Below the pieces are notes generated by a model that saw only the letters and a list, made by a program, of their open reading frames with translations, did no database searches and was not told the DNA's origin. A stretch of DNA of 18,366 nucleotides, taken from positions 1 to 18,366 of the forward strand of contig CABRHH010000037.1 in assembly GCA_902470695.1 (NCBI GenBank), read 5' to 3'. Source of the stretch: an uncultured Collinsella sp. (GTDB lineage: Bacteria > Actinomycetota > Coriobacteriia > Coriobacteriales > Coriobacteriaceae). Shown one piece after another: positions 6,297 through 12,305 of the stretch. How positions within the stretch are numbered: position 1 is the stretch's first letter; each line of letters opens with the position of its first letter. Both the position numbers and the translations under genes were made by a program.

Positions 6297-7091
6297 ATGA
6301 TCAAGCTCATCGCTTCGGATATGGACGGCACCCTGCTCAACGAGCTGGGAGAGGTGCCGGAGGAAACCTTCGACCTGATCGTGGCGCTGCGCGAGCGCGG
6401 CGTCCACTTCGCGGCCTCCTCGGGCCGCCGCTACGACCGGCTCTGCCAGTTCTTCGCCCCGGTGCGCGACCAGATGGACTTCGTCGCCTCGAACGGCGCG
6501 CAGGTCTACGCCGACGGCGAGCAGATCGGCCGCGAGGTGTACTCGCACCTGTCCATCATGCGCCTGGCCAAAACGGTCCAGATGTTCCCGAACATGCACC
6601 TCGCCCTGTTCGACCGCACGAAATCCTTCCTGCTGGACGATGAGGACAAGTTCGTGCGCGAGGTGGACAAGGACCTGCCGAACGTCGAGCGCATCTACGA
6701 GCTCCCGCGGCCCGAGGTGAACATCATCAAGGCCACGATCTTCTGCGACGACGGCAACGTCATGGACAACGCCTACGTGCTCCAGCGCGAGCTGGGCGAC
6801 CTGTTCACCTTCGCGCCCTCGGGCAACTCCTACATCGACCCCATGCAACCCGGCATCTCGAAGGCCACGGGCATCCAGCAGCTCATGGAGCATTACGGCG
6901 TGGCGCGTGAGGAGGTCATGGCGTTCGGCGACTCCATGAACGACTACGAGATCATCCGGTTCGTGGGCTGCGGCTGCGCGATGGCCAACGGCCGCCCGGC
7001 GCTGCGCGCGGTGGCCGACCGCGTGATCGGCTACAACTACGACCAGGCGGTACAGGGCGAGCTGCGCCGCGTGCTGGAGTCGCTCTCGTAA
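6297..7091 (+). CDS. Cof-type HAD-superfamily phosphatase
   Basis: 264-aa cytoplasmic hydrolase of the Cof/YbiV group (HAD IIB), which dephosphorylates small phosphometabolites such as sugar phosphates or FMN; the actual substrate cannot be read from sequence. Motif I is DMDGT at residues 8-12 (nucleophile Asp8, acid/base Asp10). Motif II falls in FAASSGR, motif III is the Lys in GISKATGI, and motif IV is GDSMNDYE. The segment between motifs II and III is the C2-type cap. The ATG at 6297 follows AAGAGGAAAGG (6280-6290), an excellent site, and gives the usual family length. The frame is open further upstream but has no competing start signal. The gene ends 230 bp before a convergent citrate synthase gene. 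Confidence 0.92.
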   Translation: MIKLIASDMDGTLLNELGEVPEETFDLIVALRERGVHFAASSGRRYDRLCQFFAPVRDQMDFVASNGAQVYADGEQIGREVYSHLSIMRLAKTVQMFPNMHLALFDRTKSFLLDDEDKFVREVDKDLPNVERIYELPRPEVNIIKATIFCDDGNVMDNAYVLQRELGDLFTFAPSGNSYIDPMQPGISKATGIQQLMEHYGVAREEVMAFGDSMNDYEIIRFVGCGCAMANGRPALRAVADRVIGYNYDQAVQGELRRVLESLS

Positions 7092-7210
7092 GTAAGGCTG
7101 TTGCCCTGGGGCTTAAGCTGCTTCTTTGGACTGTAAGGCCCTTTAGGCTTTAGGCTGGCGCCGTACGCCTTGAGCCTGATGTCCGGGGCCTTAAACCTGC
7201 CGCACAACCC

Positions 7211-7259
7211 GTGCCCGACCGCAGGGCCCTCGGCTGCGGCTTGGGCTGCGGTCGGGCAC
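7211..7259. terminator. long hairpin between convergent genes, possible bidirectional terminator
   Basis: A perfect 14-bp inverted repeat, GTGCCCGACCGCAG (7211-7224) with CTGCGGTCGGGCAC (7246-7259), encloses a 21-nt loop between the HAD phosphatase and the convergent citrate synthase. There is no U-run on either side, so the structure is certain but its terminator role is inferred from position. Confidence 0.5.
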
Positions 7260-7321
7260 GCAGCCCAAGCCTGCCTGCCCGGGTTCGAGTATGCGTTCGC
7301 CTCCAGCCCGTACCTTTCCGC

Positions 7322-8773
7322 TTACCCCGCCTGGCAGGTGCCGTGACCGCCCGCGCGCTCGGCCAGCGGCACGTAGGCCTGCTCGTCCATCACCGAGCGG
7401 TAGGCGGGGCGGATGATGCGGTGGGCGCAGATGAGCTCCTCCATGCGGTGGGCCGCCCAGCCGGCCGTGCGCGCCACGGCGAACAGCGGCGTGAACAGCG
7501 CCTCGGGAATGCCGAGCATGTGGTAGATGAAGCCGGTGTACAGGTCGATGTTGGCGCAGATGGGCTTGCGGGTCCCGCGCACGTCGCGCATGACCTCGGG
7601 CGCCAGCGCCTCGATGCGCTCGATGAGGGCGAACTCGGCGCCCAGCCCCTTGGCCTGCGCCAGGTTGCGGGCAAAGCGGCGGCACAGTTCGGCGCGCGGG
7701 TCGGACAGGGTGTAGACCGCATGCCCCATGCCGTAGATGAGCCCCGTGCCGTCGAAGGCCTGGCGGCGCAGGATGCGCGTGAGGTAGCTGGCGAGCTCGT
7801 CCTCGTTCTCCCAGTCGTGGACATGCTCGCGGATGTCGGCGTGCATGGCCACCACCTTGGCGTTCGCCCCGCCGTGGCGCGGGCCCTTGAGCGAGCCGAT
7901 CGCCGCGGCGTAGGCCGAGTAGGCGTCGGTGGCCGAGCTCGACAGCACGCGGCAGGCGAAGGTCGAGTTGTTGCCGCCGCCGTGCTCGGCGTGGAGCATG
8001 AGCATCACGTCGAGCAGCATCGCCTCGTCGCGCGTGAAGTCGTCGGACTCACGTAGGACCTGCAGGATGGTCTCGGCGGTGGACAGGGAGGGGTCGGGCA
8101 GCGGCACGTTGGCGCGGCGGCCCTCCATGCGCGCGGCGCGGAAGGTGTGGGCGAACGCGGCGATGCGCGGCAGACGGGAGAGCAACGAGAGGGCCACGTC
8201 CACCTCGTGGGCCGGCGTGATGGCGTCCGGATCGGCGTCGAAGGCGTAGAGCTGCAGGACGGCGCGCTGCAGGACGTTCATGATGCTGGTGCTCGCGGTG
8301 GTGATGGGGAACTGCGCCACGTAATCGGCCGAGAGGTGGCGGAAGGCGCCGAGCCGCTCGCGGAACCCGTCGAGCTCGGCCTGCGTGGGCAGAAGCCCGG
8401 TGATGAGCAGATAGGCCACCTCCTCGTAGCCGAAGCGCCCTTCCGCCTGGGCATGGGTGACCAGGTCCTCGATACTGTAGCCGCGCAGCGTGAGGCTGCC
8501 GCGGTCGGGGACGGGACGACCGTCGACGATGTTGTAGCCGTGCACGTCCGAGATGCGGGTGAGGCCGGCCACCACGCCGGAGCCATCGGCGTTACGCAGG
8601 CCGCGCTTCACGTCGTGCTCGACGAAGAGGTCCTCGTCGTAGGGCTCGGAGGGGATATCGTGGTACAGGCGCTGGGAGGCGGCGTCAACCTGGCGGCTGG
8701 CGTCGTAGTCCAGCACCAGGCGGCTCAGGTGGTCATCGAAGCGGTAGTAGATGCGATGCGCGTCGTAGGACAT
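7322..8773 (-). CDS. gltA: citrate synthase (citrate/2-methylcitrate synthase family)
   Basis: Condenses acetyl-CoA with oxaloacetate to citrate, the entry reaction of the TCA cycle and of glutamate synthesis. The product is 483 aa. The start at 8773 follows GGAGGAGCC immediately upstream on the minus strand. The catalytic triad can be placed: His264 in AEHGGGNNS, His300 in GPRHGGAN and Asp410 in ANIDLYTG. The GMGHAVY block is also present. An N-terminal ~100-residue region with HDVKRGLRNADGSGVVAGLT is the type seen in Clostridia-like citrate synthases of ~450 aa rather than in the short E. coli type, which explains the length. 2-Methylcitrate synthase activity cannot be excluded by sequence. 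It lies 94 bp downstream of an ACT-domain gene on the same strand with no terminator between, so the two probably form one transcript. Confidence 0.93.
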   Translation of the reverse strand: MSYDAHRIYYRFDDHLSRLVLDYDASRQVDAASQRLYHDIPSEPYDEDLFVEHDVKRGLRNADGSGVVAGLTRISDVHGYNIVDGRPVPDRGSLTLRGYSIEDLVTHAQAEGRFGYEEVAYLLITGLLPTQAELDGFRERLGAFRHLSADYVAQFPITTASTSIMNVLQRAVLQLYAFDADPDAITPAHEVDVALSLLSRLPRIAAFAHTFRAARMEGRRANVPLPDPSLSTAETILQVLRESDDFTRDEAMLLDVMLMLHAEHGGGNNSTFACRVLSSSATDAYSAYAAAIGSLKGPRHGGANAKVVAMHADIREHVHDWENEDELASYLTRILRRQAFDGTGLIYGMGHAVYTLSDPRAELCRRFARNLAQAKGLGAEFALIERIEALAPEVMRDVRGTRKPICANIDLYTGFIYHMLGIPEALFTPLFAVARTAGWAAHRMEELICAHRIIRPAYRSVMDEQAYVPLAERAGGHGTCQAG

Positions 8774-8867
8774 GGCTCCTCCTTCGGGCGGATGCGTCCA
8801 ACTCGGGCGGCCGGGCGGGATTTTGGGAGCTTGCAGGTGGCATGTGGCCGGTTGGGGCGGCGGACGC

Positions 8868-9155
8868 CTACAGGCGGTACATGAAGTTGAAGATGTCCTC
8901 GCGGCGGCACTCGACGGTGACACCCAGCGTCTCGCCCTGGGCGGCAAGCGCCTCCTGCAGGGCGGAGAAGTCCAAGGTGGCGCCCTGCATGTCGGCGAGC
9001 AGGGTCATGGTGAAGATGTCGTCGAGGATGCTCTGCGTGATGTCGCGGATGTCGACGTTGGCCTCCGACAGGGTGGTCGTGACGCCGGCGACGATGCCGG
9101 GGCGGTTCTTGCCCAGGACGGTGATGACGATGCGGTTGGATGAGGTCTCGGCCAT
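8868..9155 (-). CDS. ACT-domain protein, UPF0237 family
   Basis: 95-aa single-domain protein, start at 9155 behind AAAGGAA on the minus strand. The pattern IVITVLGKNRPGIVAGVTTT, then a VDIRDITQSILDDIFTM segment, and the closing CRREDIFNFMYRL is diagnostic of UPF0237, a stand-alone ACT domain related to glycine-cleavage regulator GcvR. ACT domains bind amino acids or similar small ligands and act as allosteric or regulatory modules; no ligand is known from this sequence. In many Firmicutes the gene sits beside a UPF0210 (PFL-like) gene, but here its downstream partner is citrate synthase. Confidence 0.93.
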   Translation of the reverse strand: MAETSSNRIVITVLGKNRPGIVAGVTTTLSEANVDIRDITQSILDDIFTMTLLADMQGATLDFSALQEALAAQGETLGVTVECRREDIFNFMYRL

Positions 9156-9218
9156 GGGGGTTCCTTTCGGCGGCGTCGCCTTTCGCGGGCGCGCACTCCA
9201 TCTCGGTATAGTGCTCCT

Positions 9219-9224
9219 ATTGTA
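9219..9224 (-). promoter_or_regulatory. possible -10 box for the ACT-citrate synthase operon
   Basis: On the minus strand TACAAT (5 of 6 matches to TATAAT) lies 64 nt before the ACT-domain start. A good -35 box is not obvious. Confidence 0.4.
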
Positions 9225-9618
9225 CCGATTTCTCAGCTGCGGATATGCACGCTCCGTGAACATGCGGGAGCTTGTGGATGGAGAATCCGCGACGCAGCGC
9301 ATCACATTCAAAAGTAAAGAAAATGGGAAGGCTTCTTTCCGTAAGTACGGATAGCCCGTAGCTTTGCGGGGCCTACGAGTTCGTTGCCCCTTGGATGCAA
9401 GTATCATCTTTGGAGCAAATGACTAGTTGATCATATAGGAAAAACGAATCAAAATGGCATACACATATACAAATGGAGAGTTAAACAAGTGTTTATGCTA
9501 GCAACCAGTAGAATTATGGAAGATATACATCAAGTCTCTGCTGTCCATGCTCATTAGGGGTGAACCCATGTGGCATACGTAATCGTTGCGGGCAACAAGT
9601 ATCTATGTTGATGTATTT

Positions 9619-9655
9619 GGGCGGCTGCTAAATGGTTTTGCTGCCGCCCTTTTTT
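9619..9655 (+). terminator. intrinsic terminator upstream of the membrane-protein gene
   Basis: The 7-bp perfect stem GGGCGGC (9619-9625) with GCCGCCC (9643-9649) has a 17-nt loop and is followed directly by six T (9650-9655). It ends a plus-strand transcript that starts in the AT-rich gap, or acts as an attenuator in the leader of the gene at 9685. Confidence 0.75.
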
Positions 9656-9684
9656 GGATGAATGGTGCATGGCGAAAGAGTCGT

Positions 9685-10707
9685 ATGTTTACCATAATTA
9701 ATCGCTTTACGCGTGCTGGGATGCTTCTCTTGCTGTGCGACAAAAAGGCCCTGTTGGCTTGTGGGGCCTATACATGCATTGTGGCGTGTTATGCCTGCTT
9801 TTCGAACGTTTCAGAACCGTGGCGTATCAATCTATCGTCAGCTTTGTTGGAGGTGGGCCTGGCGGCTCTGTGGCTGGCATATCGTTCAGTTGATGATAAA
9901 CGATGGCGGTCTGTATATATGCGCCTTCTGGGCGTGTCTCCGTTTCAGAGCGCTGCCATATCTTGTTGCTTTTTTGCTCCTATTGGAGTTGCTGATTCCG
10001 CCTTGCTCATGCTGTTGTTTCTACGTGCCAAAATGAGCGTGCTGCCCCTATTGCTTGCGCTGTGTATGTCGTTGTTGTTTGTTTTCCTTAGTAGCCTGTG
10101 TGGGCAGAGAGCAATTATGCGTGTGCGGCTGCCGGTTCGTATGGGTGTGCGAAACCCCAGTTTGAGTGCAATGCTCGTTCTGAGGAATATACGGTCGTCG
10201 CACTTTTTAAGTGCGTTTCTTTTTTCGTGCGTACTTACGGGTTTAGGTATGCGCTTGTTATTTGCTGGCATTCCGATCCTTATAGTTTCTTATGGTGTGC
10301 TGCTGTGGTCGGGTGCCTGCTGTGCTGTGGAGACGGTTGCTTTTGAAGCCCGTTTACAGGCAATGCGGGTGGTACAGCTCTATGCTATTCCAGAGCAAAA
10401 GCTCGTTCGAGCCAAAGTAATACCGTCGGCGACTACGGTGGTTTTAGAGGCAGTTGTGCTCGGTGTTTTTGGTTACTGCTCGGGTACCTGTTCAGCGGTG
10501 GAGGCGACGGCTTGCATCCTGCTCGCTGGGGTCATTGCGGTCTCGCTTCGCATGCTCACCATGGTTGCCTATCAGAGCGTTGCCGCTGAATCTAAATTCA
10601 TGGGACTTCCTGTCCTGTGCGTATTGTATCTATTGCTCGGTCCGGGCTTCATGCTGTATGACTTTTTGCGGAATATCAAGGGGATAATGTATGCTCGCGT
10701 TCACTGA
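9685..10707 (+). CDS. polytopic membrane protein, probable ABC transporter permease
   Basis: 340-aa protein made almost entirely of hydrophobic segments, about eight to ten predicted membrane helices (for example around LLACGAYTCIVACYACF, LLLALCMSLLFVFLSSL and LCVLYLLLGPGFMLY). No recognisable family signature. It is called a permease because its end overlaps, by 17 nt, the start of an ABC ATPase gene. The ATG at 9685 was chosen because it follows GAAAGAG and lies after the terminator at 9619-9655; the frame is open upstream to a TTG at 9586, but those codons run through the terminator. Codon use is clearly AT-richer than tyrS, ade or secA, suggesting horizontal acquisition. The transported substrate is unknown; peptide or bacteriocin export or self-protection is one possibility. 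Confidence 0.65.
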   Translation: MFTIINRFTRAGMLLLLCDKKALLACGAYTCIVACYACFSNVSEPWRINLSSALLEVGLAALWLAYRSVDDKRWRSVYMRLLGVSPFQSAAISCCFFAPIGVADSALLMLLFLRAKMSVLPLLLALCMSLLFVFLSSLCGQRAIMRVRLPVRMGVRNPSLSAMLVLRNIRSSHFLSAFLFSCVLTGLGMRLLFAGIPILIVSYGVLLWSGACCAVETVAFEARLQAMRVVQLYAIPEQKLVRAKVIPSATTVVLEAVVLGVFGYCSGTCSAVEATACILLAGVIAVSLRMLTMVAYQSVAAESKFMGLPVLCVLYLLLGPGFMLYDFLRNIKGIMYARVH

Positions 10708-11377
10708 CATATGCCTCACGTATCACGGGTCTCCCATCATCGATAATGTGTCGTTGAGTTTCGGCCGGTCGGAAGTGGTGGGTGTCGTGGGGCCCAATGG
10801 CGCGGGCAAAACGAGCCTGCTCAACGCAATTTGTGGCTGTGGGAATGTGTCTGGGGTTCGACGGTTAAATGGAAGGGAATTAAAGCGAGGGGTCTCTGCG
10901 GATTTGTCGTATGTTGCGGCTGAGCCAGTTGTGATTGAGGAATTTACAGCTATTGAGTTCATGCGTTTTGATGCTGTTGCTCGGGGTTTGACTTGTGTGA
11001 AGAGCGAAGCCGAGCAGCTTCTTGCGCAATTTGGCTGTGCAGGCTATGCGGACCGTCCCCTAAACGCTTGTTCTCTGGGCATGAGAAAGCGCGTAGTTCT
11101 TGCTTCTGCATGGCAAGGCGCACCAAAGGTAATCTTGCTGGATGAGCCGTTAAATGGTTTGGATACCGAGGCGATTCTGGTGTTGAAACAAGCGATTGGC
11201 GCTGTGCGGGAACGCGGCGGTATCGTGCTGGTTTCGGCCCATGTCCTTTCTTTTATTGAAGAAACGTGCGATCGCGTGCTGATGCTCGATGGTGGTGCGG
11301 TTATTAGAGATATGCCCCTACACGCGAGAAATCTAGAAGAGCTCTTTTGTTCGGTGTATGGGAGTCCGGAGTTTTAA
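10691..11377 (+). CDS. ABC transporter ATP-binding protein
   Basis: 228-aa nucleotide-binding subunit that would power the adjoining permease. Walker A is GPNGAGKT at residues 34-41; the signature region is CSLGMRKR, a common variant of LSGGQ in ABC-2-type exporters; Walker B is VILLDEP followed by the D-loop NGLD; the H-loop is VSAH. A Q-loop glutamine is not obvious (AAEPVVIEEFT occupies the expected place). The start at 10691 overlaps the permease by 17 nt and has AAGGGGAT seven bases upstream, indicating translational coupling. Length is normal for a single-domain ABC ATPase. Composition is as AT-rich as the permease. Confidence 0.92.
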   Translation: MLAFTDICLTYHGSPIIDNVSLSFGRSEVVGVVGPNGAGKTSLLNAICGCGNVSGVRRLNGRELKRGVSADLSYVAAEPVVIEEFTAIEFMRFDAVARGLTCVKSEAEQLLAQFGCAGYADRPLNACSLGMRKRVVLASAWQGAPKVILLDEPLNGLDTEAILVLKQAIGAVRERGGIVLVSAHVLSFIEETCDRVLMLDGGAVIRDMPLHARNLEELFCSVYGSPEF

Positions 11378-11403
11378 ATTGAAGCAGATTAAAGACATAG
11401 TCT

Positions 11404-11565
11404 ATGTATGGAATGGCTGCATGGGAAGATGTCTTTTTGTCGATGTTGCCATTGATGCTTGTTTCCGCAATGGCCTGTATATTTTCAATTATAAATCTAG
11501 AGTGGGATGGCCATGGTTTTTGTTTGAGAAAGGGCGCTCTTCATTGCGACCTCAGCAGAAGTTAA
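11404..11565 (+). pseudogene. possible remnant of a second ABC-2/lantibiotic-type permease
   Basis: A 53-codon frame starting 26 bp after the ATPase stop encodes WEDVFLSMLPLMLVSAMACI, then SIINLEWDGHGF. A hydrophobic helix with LP, followed by a charged 'E-W' turn, resembles the second transmembrane region of BcrB/SpaE-like bacteriocin-immunity permeases, which are usually ~240 aa. It has no clear ribosome-binding site and stops early. A different frame, 11358-11573, is also open but is less protein-like. I treat it as debris of a larger operon; the family match is from memory of the pattern, not a search. Confidence 0.3.
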
Positions 11566-11649
11566 GCAAATGAAGAGAGATGCACATCTGACAGGAGAAT
11601 GCAGCATGCTTCCGCTGTGTTGATTTGTGAGCATGGTGCTTTTGTGCGA

Positions 11650-11680
11650 TTGGCCGGGCAGGAACCCGCTGTGCTAGGAT
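11650..11680 (+). promoter_or_regulatory. candidate rpmE promoter with extended -10
   Basis: TAGGAT at 11675-11680 is preceded by TG one base upstream (TGCTAGGAT), an extended -10. TTGGCC at 11650-11655 is a possible -35 with a long 19-bp spacer. Transcription would start a few bases before the leader hairpins. Confidence 0.45.
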
Positions 11681-11694
11681 TGACAGGCTGTTTT

Positions 11695-11744
11695 GTCTTG
11701 GTCGGAAACCAAGACACCCCTTTGTCCTGGTCGGGAACCAGGGC
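11695..11744 (+). promoter_or_regulatory. twin-hairpin rpmE leader (L31 autoregulatory leader candidate)
   Basis: Two hairpins of the same design stand in tandem. The first is GTCTTGGT (11695-11702), loop CGGAA, ACCAAGAC (11708-11715). The second is GTCCTGGT (11724-11731), loop CGGGA, ACCAGGGC (11737-11744), with one G-U pair. Stems differ but keep pairing (covariation), and the loop CGGRA is conserved, so the RNA shape and loop are likely recognised. Ribosomal-protein leaders upstream of L31 genes have been described by comparative genomics, including one from Coriobacteria; this fits that class. Confidence 0.7.
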
Positions 11745-11767
11745 CTGAGCAGAAGAGGAGCCCCGCC

Positions 11768-12208
11768 ATGAAGTCTGGCATCCATCCCGAGTATGTGGAG
11801 TGCACGGTGCACTGCAGCTGCGGTAACACCTTCACCACCCGCTCCACCAAGTCCGAGATCCAGGTCGAGCTCTGCAACGAGTGCCACCCGTTCTACACCG
11901 GCCAGCAGAAGTTCGTCGACACCGGTGGACGCGTTCAGCGCTTCGCCGACAAGTTCGGTGGCGCCGCCCAGGCCGCCCTCGAGCGCGAGGCCGCCAAGAA
12001 GGCCGAGCGTCAGAAGGCCGCCGAGGAGGCCGCTGCCAAGAAGGCCGCCGAGCGCGAGGCCAAGGCCGCCGAGAAGGCCAAGCGTGCTGCTGAGTTCGAG
12101 AAGAAGGCCGCTGCCGAGGCCTCCAAGAAGGCCGAGGAGGCTCCCGTCGAGGAGGCCGCCGCTGAGCAGCCTGCCGCCGAGGCCGAGACCGCCGAGGCTG
12201 CTGAGTAG
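11768..12208 (+). CDS. rpmE: 50S ribosomal protein bL31 with long C-terminal extension
   Basis: Component of the large ribosomal subunit at the central protuberance, bridging to the small subunit. The first ~65 residues are a canonical zinc-containing bL31, with metal ligands Cys16, Cys18, Cys36 and Cys39 (HCSCG and CNECHP), so this is the C+ (zinc) form, often controlled by zinc supply elsewhere. From about residue 66 to 146 there is an extra ~80-residue tail rich in Ala, Lys and Glu, first lysine-rich and then strongly acidic, predicted to be a long helix; usual bL31 is ~70 aa. The ATG at 11768 follows AGAGGAG (11754-11760). The gene forms its own unit, with a dedicated promoter, leader and terminator. 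Confidence 0.96.
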   Translation: MKSGIHPEYVECTVHCSCGNTFTTRSTKSEIQVELCNECHPFYTGQQKFVDTGGRVQRFADKFGGAAQAALEREAAKKAERQKAAEEAAAKKAAEREAKAAEKAKRAAEFEKKAAAEASKKAEEAPVEEAAAEQPAAEAETAEAAE

Positions 12209-12240
12209 CCAGCCTGGGTCCTTCGACCGCTTAGGAAGAG

Positions 12241-12278
12241 AACGACCTCGCACCACCACCGGCGCGAGGTCGTTTTTT
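12241..12278 (+). terminator. intrinsic terminator of rpmE
   Basis: The 11-bp perfect stem AACGACCTCGC (12241-12251) with GCGAGGTCGTT (12264-12274) is followed by a run of T up to 12278. With the A-rich left flank largely lacking, it serves mainly the plus strand; the convergent regulator gene ends 28 bp further on. Confidence 0.92.
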
Positions 12279-12305
12279 GTTATGAACGCTACGCACTTCC
12301 GCGGA

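Larger units (their letters stand above)
9156..9684. other. AT-rich intergenic region with small open frames and a terminator
   Basis: Base composition shifts visibly from GC-rich to AT-rich at about 9240. No established gene is present. Short plus-strand frames occur: 9262-9354 (30 codons, beginning MRELVDGESATQ), 9454-9501 (15 codons, with AGGAAA upstream) and 9495-9557 (20 codons, overlapping). A perfect hairpin TCCGTA-AG-TACGGA lies at 9338-9351. The region ends with the intrinsic terminator at 9619-9655. None of the small frames is recognisable. Confidence 0.5.

Noticed and set aside
9586..9684. Upstream extension of the membrane protein to TTG 9586
   Set aside because: The extension runs through the intrinsic terminator at 9619-9655 and has no ribosome-binding site; the ATG at 9685 is better.
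11358..11573. 71-codon frame overlapping the ABC ATPase end
   Set aside because: It has no ribosome-binding site and an uncharacteristic residue mix; another frame in the same DNA (11404-11565) is more protein-like.
11693..11767. Upstream in-frame start for bL31
   Set aside because: It would translate the two leader hairpins; the ATG at 11768 has a strong ribosome-binding site and the canonical MKxxIHP start.
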